DNA from: an uncultured Alphaproteobacteria bacterium
GTDB taxonomy: Bacteria; Pseudomonadota; Alphaproteobacteria; Rs-D84
Direction: 5' to 3'
Assembly (NCBI GenBank): GCA_937888635.1
Contig: CALARG010000018.1
Location: forward strand, 1-23,307
DNA length: 23,307 nt
Shown here piece after piece: positions 6,653-13,306 of the stretch (position 1 is its first letter; each line of letters starts with the position of its first letter). The notes beneath the pieces were generated by a model. It made no database searches, was not told where the DNA came from, and saw only the letters and a list, made by a program, of their open reading frames with translations. Both the position numbers and the translations under genes were made by a program.

Positions 6653-8218
6653 TTACAATGGCATATCGTCCGGAATGTCATCTGGGTTAATCGCAGTTGG
6701 TGCAAAATCCGTATCATTGTTCAGACTGCTGGCCGATATTGTTGGTGCAGGCTGTGCAAATTCATTGTCGCCCTGTGATTCAAATTCCGGCAGATTGTCA
6801 AACAAACTGTAATCGCCAAAGAACGCTGTGCGTACTGTTTCAGGCCGGCCGTGACGGTTTTTGCCGATGATAATATCGGCCTTGCCTTTGGCGCGTTCAT
6901 AGCGTTTTTGCCATGATTCAACCATTGCATTATTTGTGGTGTTTGACAGGCGTTCAGACGGGTCGCGGTTTTGCAGATAGTATTCTTCACGATATGTAAA
7001 CATAACAATGTCCGCGTCCTGTTCAATAGACCCAGATTCACGCAAATCTGACAGCATAGGCCGTTTATCATCACGTGATTCCACACTACGCGATAACTGG
7101 GACAGTGAAATTACTGGCACATCCAATTCCTTGGCCAGCATTTTTAGACCACGGGTAATTTCAGAAATTTCCTGAACGCGGTTGTCGCTGTGTTTGCCAC
7201 CTGGTGATGTCATCAACTGCAGATAGTCAATAACAATCAACGCAATCCCGCCATGTTTGCGTGCCAGACGGCGTGCGCGCGTACGCATCATTGGCACCGA
7301 CATGCCGGGCGTGTCATCAATGAACAGTGGCACCTTGCCGATGGCGGCAGAATACTGTGACATTTTCAAGAAATCTTCGTCGGTCAAATTACCTTCGCGC
7401 ATCGCGCTGGCCGGAACCTTGGACTGCGAAGACAGCACACGCGCCGCCAACTGGGATGCCGACATTTCCAAACTGAAAAACACGACTGCACCCTTGTAAT
7501 TTTGATTTGCGCGCCCGTATGCAATTGCGTTTGCTGCATTAAATGCGATATTCATTGCCAATGTGGTCTTACCCATCGCAGGACGACCCGCAATAATAAT
7601 CAAATCCGAATGGTGCAAACCGCTGATTGATTTATCCAACGCGTCCAGTCCTGTTGTCAAACCAGACAATTGACCGTCCGCCTTGTATGCGATTTCTGCT
7701 TCGTTCAGTGCAGTCTGCAACGCGGCGGCAATTGGTGTCACTTCGCGTTCAGACGAACCCGTTGTCGCCATATCAAACAGTTTCTGTTCCGCGATTTCAA
7801 TTTGTCGCGATGGCGGATTATCCAGGTCTTCTATAAATGCCTTGTCTGTAATTTCCTGGCCCAGTGCAATCAGGTCGCGGCGCAATGCGTGTTCATAAAC
7901 GATGCGCCCGTATTGTTCAACATTAACAACCGTTGCGCCCGCACCAGATAACTGTGTCAGATAGTCAACGCCACCAACCGATTCCAAGACCCCCTGTTGG
8001 TCCAGATAGTTTTTCGCAGTAATAATATCAAATGGAATCCCGGCTGCAAATTGACGCTCGGCCAGTTTATAGATTTCCTGGTGCGCAGGGTGTGAAAAAT
8101 GTGTGTAGTTCAAGAATTCGCCCACACGTTCCAGTGCACGATTGTTCATCAACACCGCGGCCAACACAGCCTGTTCGGCTTCCAGATTTGTGGGTAATGT
8201 TTTGGGGGTAAAATCCAT
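6653..8218 (-). CDS. dnaB: Replicative DNA helicase DnaB (cellular type)
   Basis: The 521-aa product has the full DnaB architecture: an N-terminal domain beginning PTNLEAEQAVLAAVLMNN, a linker helix, and a RecA-like helicase domain with Walker A GRPAMGKT (211-218), FFSLEMS (247-253), Walker B LIVIDYLQL (327-335) and DLRESGSIEQDADIVMF. Length and sequence are those of a chromosomal alphaproteobacterial DnaB, the ring helicase that unwinds DNA at the fork. The usual rpsF-rpsR-rplI or alr/radA neighbours are absent; instead it sits between the two terminase halves. The ribosome site AAGGA lies 7 nt before the ATG. Its start codon overlaps the start of the terminase nuclease half, so any promoter must lie inside that gene. 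It may be the only dnaB of the host or a second copy. Confidence 0.95.
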   Translation of the reverse strand: MDFTPKTLPTNLEAEQAVLAAVLMNNRALERVGEFLNYTHFSHPAHQEIYKLAERQFAAGIPFDIITAKNYLDQQGVLESVGGVDYLTQLSGAGATVVNVEQYGRIVYEHALRRDLIALGQEITDKAFIEDLDNPPSRQIEIAEQKLFDMATTGSSEREVTPIAAALQTALNEAEIAYKADGQLSGLTTGLDALDKSISGLHHSDLIIIAGRPAMGKTTLAMNIAFNAANAIAYGRANQNYKGAVVFFSLEMSASQLAARVLSSQSKVPASAMREGNLTDEDFLKMSQYSAAIGKVPLFIDDTPGMSVPMMRTRARRLARKHGGIALIVIDYLQLMTSPGGKHSDNRVQEISEITRGLKMLAKELDVPVISLSQLSRSVESRDDKRPMLSDLRESGSIEQDADIVMFTYREEYYLQNRDPSERLSNTTNNAMVESWQKRYERAKGKADIIIGKNRHGRPETVRTAFFGDYSLFDNLPEFESQGDNEFAQPAPTISASSLNNDTDFAPTAINPDDIPDDMPL

Positions 8219-8219
8219 G
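8216..8219. other. Right junction of the insert: divergent starts sharing CATG
   Basis: The - strand dnaB ATG (8218-8216) and the + strand ATG of the terminase nuclease half (8217-8219) overlap in the palindrome CATG. Upstream of the + strand ATG is GGGGG with 8 nt spacing, lying antisense in dnaB. Upstream of the - strand ATG is AAGGA with 7 nt spacing, lying in the terminase gene. Both genes therefore have usable ribosome sites embedded in each other. Confidence 0.85.
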
Positions 8220-9086
8220 TCAAATTCCTTTACTTCTATGCCAATGGTATATGAAAAAAATGCTTTTTCAACGCCTTTTTTGCAGGGATATAAATTGTTG
8301 AAAATTCCGATAGTTAATGCGTTCGGCGAACCTGCCTGGCCCGAATTATTCCCACCAGATAAGATAGACAGTTTGCGTCAAATTGTGGGTGCACGCCATT
8401 TTATGTCGCAAATGATGCTGGAATTTGTATCGCCCGAACGCGCACGCCTGGACCCCGGGGGATTGCATTTTTACGATACAGAATTTGAACCGCGCAGTGC
8501 GAAAATTGGCGAACATCTGATAACAGGTGTCACATTATATTGGGACCCGTCCAGTGGTAAACGCAAACGCGACTGCAGTGCGTGTGTTTTGTTGTATCGT
8601 GATGACAAGAACCGACACGCCTTTGTTCACGATATTTTGTATCTGACTGTATCTGACAGTGAACAGTTTCCATTATCGCGCCAGTGTGATATGGTGCTGG
8701 AATTTATGCGTGTACGGAATTTGCATACAATCTGTATTGAAACAAATGGAATTGGTGGCGGGTTGCCTGAAATTATGCGCGATTGCGCCACCCGCCACGG
8801 TATGCGAATTCATGTTTGTCGCATCCAGAACAGTAAATCAAAAAACGAACGAATCCTGGACGCTATTGAACCCCTGTTATCCACCGGCCGCCTGTATGCG
8901 CACGAACGGACACGTGCCACGCCACTGATGTCTGAAATGCTGGGGTGGTCGCCGGTTGGGGCGTATGGCACGCATGACGACGGTCTGGACGCAGTGGCCG
9001 GTGCGATTGCCCAAACACCAATGCCTGTGCGTGCATTGGGCAGGGGAATGCAAACATTTTCTGCAAATACAAATTTTTCTGTTTAA
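8217..9086 (+). CDS. Terminase large subunit, nuclease half (split gene, part 2)
   Basis: This is the headful/cutting nuclease domain. The family-typical block PFLQGYKLLKIPIVNAFGEP, AWPELFPPDKI, and FMSQMMLEFVSPERARLDP leads into an RNase H-like fold. Its acidic set is visible: D110 in LYWDPSSGKRKRD, E175 in CIETNGIGG, and D254/D255/D258 in THDDGLDAVAGA. All catalytic positions seem kept. In relatives this follows directly on the ATPase domain of the same chain; here it is a separate 289-aa ORF. The frame stays open upstream to ATG 8142 inside dnaB, but ATG 8217 has a GGGGG ribosome site and adds only about 10 residues before the family block begins. The portal gene follows after 21 nt. Confidence 0.85.
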   Translation: MSNSFTSMPMVYEKNAFSTPFLQGYKLLKIPIVNAFGEPAWPELFPPDKIDSLRQIVGARHFMSQMMLEFVSPERARLDPGGLHFYDTEFEPRSAKIGEHLITGVTLYWDPSSGKRKRDCSACVLLYRDDKNRHAFVHDILYLTVSDSEQFPLSRQCDMVLEFMRVRNLHTICIETNGIGGGLPEIMRDCATRHGMRIHVCRIQNSKSKNERILDAIEPLLSTGRLYAHERTRATPLMSEMLGWSPVGAYGTHDDGLDAVAGAIAQTPMPVRALGRGMQTFSANTNFSV

Positions 9087-9107
9087 TTAACCAAAAGGAC
9101 AAAATAA

Positions 9108-10337
9108 ATGCAAAAGAATTTACAAAATCTGTATAAACGCGCCTTGGATATGCGCAGCCCTTGGATTGCTCGTTGGGATGGGGCGCGTCGTTATACCGTG
9201 CCATCTGCAGACGACGATTCGGCGACATTATACGATGCAACCGCGGCTGACGCGGCAGATAACCTGGCGGCATCTATTTATACATTGTTGACGCCGCCTG
9301 AATCAATGTGGCTGCAACTGGTCGGCGAAAGCGAATTATCGCAAAATGCAGATTATGCCACCACGGTTTTGCGTGCAAATCTGAACGATTCAAATTTTTA
9401 CACCACAATACACCAGTGTTATATGGACCTGGTTATATTGGGGACGGCATGCCTGTTCATGGCAGAATCACCAATCGGCGCATCGTCTGCATTTACATTT
9501 ACCGCAATTCCAATGAACGACATTGCGATTTTGCCGAACGCTGTTTTTCATACCACGTCAATGCCCGCGTGTGAAGTCCTGGAAAAATATCCAACATGGA
9601 CCCCGCCTGCCAATCTGCGTGACACGATACGGCGCGACCCAGAAACACCGTTAAAATTGGTGCAAAGTCTGGTCGGTACTGAATTTACCGCCTGGTTAGA
9701 TGTTGGTGGCGACATTGAAAATAATATTGTCGCAACGGGTACATTTGAAACAAATCCATATATCATTTTCCGTTGGTCTGTATCCAGTGGCGAATTATAC
9801 GGTCGTGGTCCGGTCTTGCGTGCATTGCCCGATATTAAAACCGCGAACAAGGTCGTTGAACTGGTCCTGAAAAACGCGACAATTGCGGTTTCTGGAATTT
9901 GGATGGCGGACGACGACGGCGTTATAAACCTGCAGAACATTAACCTGACCCCCGGCGCAATTATACCCAAGGCTGTCGGTTCATCTGGCCTGACCCCATT
10001 GACCAGTGGTGCAGACTTTGATGTATCCCAGTTGATATTAAAAGACCTGCGTGAACGCATTCGTCATGCGCTGTTGGCAGACCGTCTGGGGCTGTTGTCT
10101 GACAAAGAAATGACTGCAACCGAAATCATGGCGCGCAATGCCGACATGATGCGCATTCTGGGGGCGACATATGGCCGCCTGTTGCATGAATTTATTCGCC
10201 CGCTGTGTGACCGCGGATTACAGATTTTGGCGCGTCGCGGATTGATTGCCCCAATCCAGTTAAACAGTGATGCCGAATTAAAATACATTGCACCAATTGC
10301 ACAGATGACGGCAACTGAAACGGTGCTGGGGGGGTGA
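9108..10337 (+). CDS. Portal (head-tail connector) protein, T7 gp8-like
   Basis: The 409-aa product starts LYKRALDMRSPWIARWDGARRYTVP, then has AADAADNLAASIYTLLTPP, DLVILGTACLFM, and further on SSGELYGRGPVLRALPDIKTANKVVE and SDKEMTATEIMARNADMMRILGATYGRL. These are the family features of podoviral portal proteins, which form the dodecameric ring through which terminase pumps DNA. It is shorter than T7 gp8 (536 aa, recalled), ending soon after the clip and wing region, so the barrel extension is probably missing. The start has a clear AAAGGA ribosome site. Position after terminase is standard. Confidence 0.87.
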   Translation: MQKNLQNLYKRALDMRSPWIARWDGARRYTVPSADDDSATLYDATAADAADNLAASIYTLLTPPESMWLQLVGESELSQNADYATTVLRANLNDSNFYTTIHQCYMDLVILGTACLFMAESPIGASSAFTFTAIPMNDIAILPNAVFHTTSMPACEVLEKYPTWTPPANLRDTIRRDPETPLKLVQSLVGTEFTAWLDVGGDIENNIVATGTFETNPYIIFRWSVSSGELYGRGPVLRALPDIKTANKVVELVLKNATIAVSGIWMADDDGVINLQNINLTPGAIIPKAVGSSGLTPLTSGADFDVSQLILKDLRERIRHALLADRLGLLSDKEMTATEIMARNADMMRILGATYGRLLHEFIRPLCDRGLQILARRGLIAPIQLNSDAELKYIAPIAQMTATETVLGG

Positions 10338-10340
10338 CCT

Positions 10341-10544
10341 ATGACAGACATTGCACCAGATTTTGCCCGTTGCTTTTCAACGCCCGCCGGCGCGCGCGTG
10401 CTGGAATACCTGCGCACGATAACAATTGAACGCACCCTGGGGGTAAATGCAAGCGATAATGAATTGCGCTGGGCCGAAGCGCAACGCGCATTCCTGCGCC
10501 AGATATTATCACTGGTTGCGCGGGGCAGGGGGGATAAATCATGA
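10341..10544 (+). CDS. Bbp19-like small phage protein (67 aa)
   Basis: The product reads DFARCFSTPAGARVLEYLRT, then a polar stretch, then ELRWAEAQRAFLRQILSL. This 'F...f.t~~G..vL..L...........l...eg.R.fl..I' pattern is what I recall as the Bbp19-like family found immediately after the portal gene in podoviral prophages. The role is unknown. It begins 3 nt after the portal stop behind a run of seven G, and ends in a 4-nt ATGA overlap with the next gene, so translation is coupled. Confidence 0.65.
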   Translation: MTDIAPDFARCFSTPAGARVLEYLRTITIERTLGVNASDNELRWAEAQRAFLRQILSLVARGRGDKS

Positions 10545-10777
10545 AATCAATAGAATTTCTGCGCAACAGTTGGTTTTTAATTGTCTTCATTGGCGGGCTG
10601 ATTTATTGGGCGGCCCGCCAAGATTTATCTGTCGCCGAACATGAAACATTTGACACGCGTATAACATCGCTGGAAAACCGAACAACAATACTGGAAACCG
10701 GAATCGGGCAAATTCAAATAAAAATAGACGATATCAAAGAAGACCTGACCCTTATCAAAGGCGCAGTAATTAAATAA
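10541..10777 (+). CDS. Small membrane protein with coiled coil (78 aa)
   Basis: Residues 11-26 (SWFLIVFIGGLIYWAA) form one membrane helix. Residues 37-77 form a heptad-like coiled coil (TRITSLENRTTILETGIGQI, then IDDIKEDLTLIKGAVIK). An N-in membrane anchor with a periplasmic coiled coil resembles i-spanin-like or inner-membrane virion-associated proteins, but no homology is claimed. It overlaps the preceding gene by 4 nt and is followed 11 nt later by the phosphatase. If this phage cluster has a lysis function in the window, this is the only candidate. Confidence 0.6.
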   Translation: MKSIEFLRNSWFLIVFIGGLIYWAARQDLSVAEHETFDTRITSLENRTTILETGIGQIQIKIDDIKEDLTLIKGAVIK

Positions 10778-10788
10778 GGAAACCAAAT

Positions 10789-11277
10789 ATGATACAAATT
10801 GAGAAAAATCTGTACATTGGCGACATGCGCGATTGCATTGCGTATCGTCGTGATAATATTGCAATCGTCCATGCGTGCAAGACCTGTCATCGTCGGGCCC
10901 TGGGGTATAATGGGTGCCTGTCGTCATCAGATTCAAATTACCTGTCGTATGAACATGGATTAAATCTTTATCTAAATATGGTTGATATGCCGAATGAGTT
11001 TAAGCCGCACTTTACCAATCCTATATTTGAATCCGCGATGGGTTTCATTGCACATAATATTAATACGCGCCCCGTTTTGATACATTGCGATTGTGGCGTG
11101 TCGCGTTCCCCGTCTTTGGGAATGGTGTATTTGGCGCGCCATAATATAATTTCATCTGCCTGTCTGACAGATGCGATGTCTGATTTTATAAAACTGTATC
11201 CGCAATACACTCCAGGCATTGGGATAAAATTATACATGGCGCATAATTGGGATTATTTAATGCGAATTGTATCATAA
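10789..11277 (+). CDS. Dual-specificity protein phosphatase, cysteine-based
   Basis: The 162-aa product carries the full cysteine phosphatase signature HCDCGVSRSPSLGMVYLA at 99-116: H99, nucleophile C100, R106 and the following S107 form the HCX5R phosphate loop. The expected general-acid aspartate is D66 in LNMVDMPNEF. The N-terminal KNLYIGDMRDC matches the opening strand of DSP folds. It should hydrolyse phospho-Ser/Thr/Tyr or another phosphoester; the substrate is unknown. It is the last gene of the virion cluster, 11 nt after the small membrane protein and with an AAGGA ribosome site, so it is probably co-expressed with packaging and portal genes. The extra cysteines (C26-to-C43 region, C102) are unusual. 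Confidence 0.82.
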   Translation: MIQIEKNLYIGDMRDCIAYRRDNIAIVHACKTCHRRALGYNGCLSSSDSNYLSYEHGLNLYLNMVDMPNEFKPHFTNPIFESAMGFIAHNINTRPVLIHCDCGVSRSPSLGMVYLARHNIISSACLTDAMSDFIKLYPQYTPGIGIKLYMAHNWDYLMRIVS

Positions 11278-11280
11278 AAA

Positions 11281-11304
11281 AAATCCCCCAAATTTGGGGG
11301 ATTT
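11281..11304. terminator. Bidirectional terminator between phage cluster and rne
   Basis: A perfect 24-bp palindrome with core CCCCCAAATTTGGGGG is flanked by an A run on the left and ATTTGATT on the right. It can end both the + strand phosphatase transcript and the - strand rne transcript, whose stop codon is at 11307-11309. It marks the right edge of the phage cluster. Confidence 0.88.
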
Positions 11305-11306
11305 GA

Positions 11307-13100
11307 TTAGCCGATAATTTTCTGCCACAACGTCTTTTTCTTGTTTTGTTTTTTGCGTTTGCGGCGTTGTGCATTAACCGTTGTCTTTTTTGCATCAATA
11401 TGCTGTGCATTTTTCTTTTTTGCATCAGTTGATGGTGCATACGCGCCCAACAGTTCTTCGGTCTTGTTCTGTTCTGGTGCAACGCGCTGAATTGAATATT
11501 GGTCAATGTTCATCAGGCTGTCATCGCCAACAATCACAATTTCTGTGTCAAATTCAGCCTCCATCTTGGCTAATTCTGCGCGCTTGTGATTCAACAGATA
11601 TACTGCCACATCGGTTGGTACGGTCATAATGATTTTCTGTGCGGCCTTGGCCAACAGTTTTTCCTGCAGGTGTCGGAACAGAATAATTGCCGCCGTCTGA
11701 ATAGATGGCACAACCCCCGCGCCCATACAGTGTGGACACGCCACATAAGATGATTCCATAAAACTGCTGCGCAGACGCTGACGCGACAACATCAGAACCC
11801 CAAAGTTATTAATTTTCGCAACCTGTGTACGCGCACGATCGCGCTTCATAACTTCGCGCATTTTCAGTTCTAATTTGCGATTATTCTTTTCTTCTTCCAT
11901 ATCAATAAAGTCAATCGCAACAATCCCTGCCAAATCACGCAGGCGCAACTGCAGGGCAATTTCTTCTGCCGCTTCTAAATTAGTATTCAATGCCGTCTGT
12001 TCAATATCTTTTTCTTTAATCGCGCGTGAAGAATTCACATCAATTGTCACCATTGCTTCGGTCTGATTGATAACCAACGAACCGCCCGATGGCAATGTCA
12101 CATACGGACCATGCAACCCTTCCAGTTGTTTTTCCACGCCGGCCTTGACCATTAATGGAACGGCGACATCTTTGTATTGAACCAACTGTTTGCGTGGTGC
12201 GCGACCATACATTTGTTGGAAATATTGTTTTGCTGCATCAAATGCTTCTTCGCCCTGGATGACCAGAACATCTTCCTTATCACTCAGGAAATCGCGAACG
12301 ACGCGACGCAACAGTGAATCTTCGGTATGAATTGTCACCGGCGCAACAGACGCCAATGTTGTCTTGCGAATTTCATTCCACAGATTTACCAGATAATCAT
12401 AGTCCGCCGCAATTTCCGCAGGCGTTGCCCCCATGGCGGCCGTACGCAGAACAACGGTCATTCCCTTGGGGATTTTCAAGCCATGCAAAACCTCACGCAG
12501 ACGCGCGCGTTCTGATTTATCTGAAATCTTTTTTGAAATACCATAACTGTTGCGCTTGCGTGAATTTGGCATCAGAACCGCGAAACGTCCCGCCAATGAC
12601 AAATATGTCGTCATAGACGCGCCTTTTTGACCGCGTTCTTCCTTGACCCCTTGAATCAGCAAGATTTGTTTTGGTTTAATAACATCTTGAATTTTAAATT
12701 CGCGTGCGCGTTTTGTAAATTCGTTGTTGTCTTCACCTGCGCTGTGATCATCGTATTCTGCGACTTCGTCTTCTTCGTCATTTGGATCGTCGTCGTCGTC
12801 AACAATGTTGGCATGCGCCAATTCTAATAATTTCTTTTTCTGTTCTGGCGTCACCTGATAATAGTCCGGATGAATTTCCGAAAATGGCAAGAATCCATTC
12901 TTGCCCGTTCCATAATCAACGAACGCCGCCTGTAATGACGGTTCAACACGAATAACCTTGGCCAGATAGATATTACCTTTAATCTGTGGTTTCGTTGTTG
13001 TTTCTACGTCAAAGTCCGAAACACGATTTGTTGCAGTATCAACAACAACAACACGTGTTTCTTCCGGGTGGACTGCATCCACATATATTTTTTTTGACAT
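11307..13100 (-). CDS. rne: Ribonuclease E/G, short form
   Basis: The 597-aa enzyme is an endoribonuclease for mRNA decay and rRNA/tRNA processing. It has an S1 RNA-binding domain from about residue 37 (GNIYLAKVIRVEPSLQAAFVDYG), interrupted by an acidic insert at 101-118 rich in Asp/Glu. The catalytic domain has metal-binding aspartates D354 (TIDVNSS) and D397 (AIDFIDM), and a Zn-link CPHC at 455-458. The C-terminus is a short basic tail (RRKRKKQNKKK), not the long disordered degradosome scaffold usual in alphaproteobacterial RNase E, so degradosome assembly may differ. The start has AAAAGGA 7 nt upstream. RNase G is an alternative name, but the acidic S1 insert fits alphaproteobacterial RNase E better. 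Confidence 0.93.
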   Translation of the reverse strand: MSKKIYVDAVHPEETRVVVVDTATNRVSDFDVETTTKPQIKGNIYLAKVIRVEPSLQAAFVDYGTGKNGFLPFSEIHPDYYQVTPEQKKKLLELAHANIVDDDDDPNDEEDEVAEYDDHSAGEDNNEFTKRAREFKIQDVIKPKQILLIQGVKEERGQKGASMTTYLSLAGRFAVLMPNSRKRNSYGISKKISDKSERARLREVLHGLKIPKGMTVVLRTAAMGATPAEIAADYDYLVNLWNEIRKTTLASVAPVTIHTEDSLLRRVVRDFLSDKEDVLVIQGEEAFDAAKQYFQQMYGRAPRKQLVQYKDVAVPLMVKAGVEKQLEGLHGPYVTLPSGGSLVINQTEAMVTIDVNSSRAIKEKDIEQTALNTNLEAAEEIALQLRLRDLAGIVAIDFIDMEEEKNNRKLELKMREVMKRDRARTQVAKINNFGVLMLSRQRLRSSFMESSYVACPHCMGAGVVPSIQTAAIILFRHLQEKLLAKAAQKIIMTVPTDVAVYLLNHKRAELAKMEAEFDTEIVIVGDDSLMNIDQYSIQRVAPEQNKTEELLGAYAPSTDAKKKNAQHIDAKKTTVNAQRRKRKKQNKKKTLWQKIIG

Positions 13101-13150
13101 TTAATAATCCTTTTGTTTTGGCGGTGTATGCAATGGCAACAAACCGTCCC

Positions 13151-13206
13151 CATGGGGCGTCCATGCCCATGCCAAGGGATTGCGCCACGATAATCATCAG
13201 CGCCAA
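13151..13206 (-). promoter_or_regulatory. rne leader with two bulged hairpins
   Basis: In the stretch before rne, CATGGGGC (13151-13158) can pair with GCCCATG (13165-13171), and TTGCGC (13180-13185) with GCGCCAA (13200-13206), each with a single bulged base. RNase E genes are commonly autoregulated through structured 5' leaders, so this may be a feedback element. The structure was read by eye only. Confidence 0.35.
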
Positions 13207-13245
13207 TCGGAATGTTAAAAACAGTGACAATACAAACACTTAATT

Positions 13246-13273
13246 ATAGCCCCATTTTCATACACGGGGCTAT
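13246..13273 (-). terminator. Inverted repeat after the YbhN-like gene, possible terminator
   Basis: ATAGCCCC (13246-13253) and GGGGCTAT (13266-13273) form a perfect 8-bp stem around a 12-nt loop. On the - strand it follows the membrane-protein stop by 33 nt and is followed by AATTAAGTGTTTG, a weak U tract. It may instead fold at the 5' end of the rne transcript. Confidence 0.45.
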
Positions 13274-13301
13274 TCTAACATGCTAATATACAACTTGGCA
13301 A
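13272..13301 (-). promoter_or_regulatory. Possible rne promoter
   Basis: On the - strand, -35 TTGCCA (13301-13296), 18-nt spacer, -10 TAGAAT (13277-13272). The transcript would begin near 13265 and carry a leader of about 165 nt that includes the hairpins described above. A lone TATAAT at 13248-13243 without a matching -35 is an alternative. Confidence 0.35.
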
Positions 13302-13306
13302 GGTAT

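Noticed and set aside
8142..8217. Upstream start (ATG 8142) for the terminase nuclease half
   Set aside because: It would lie wholly antisense in dnaB and add residues without family character; ATG 8217 has a good G-run ribosome site.
4899..8218. Insert as an insertion sequence, TTAA-type transposon or intron/intein
   Set aside because: No transposase, terminal inverted repeats or target duplication; TTAA is absent at the corresponding right junction; no homing endonuclease or splicing motifs.
4258..9086. Terminase as a broken pseudogene
   Set aside because: Both halves are open, keep their catalytic motifs, and end or begin cleanly in the inter-domain linker; no decay is visible.
3..11277. 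Two tandem prophages flanking dnaB
   Set aside because: No structural gene occurs twice; the two arms together make one complementary set.
13039..13239. 66-aa leader peptide starting at GTG 13239 ahead of rne
   Set aside because: It overlaps rne out of frame, has no ribosome site, and its cysteine-rich end is antisense-like frame noise.
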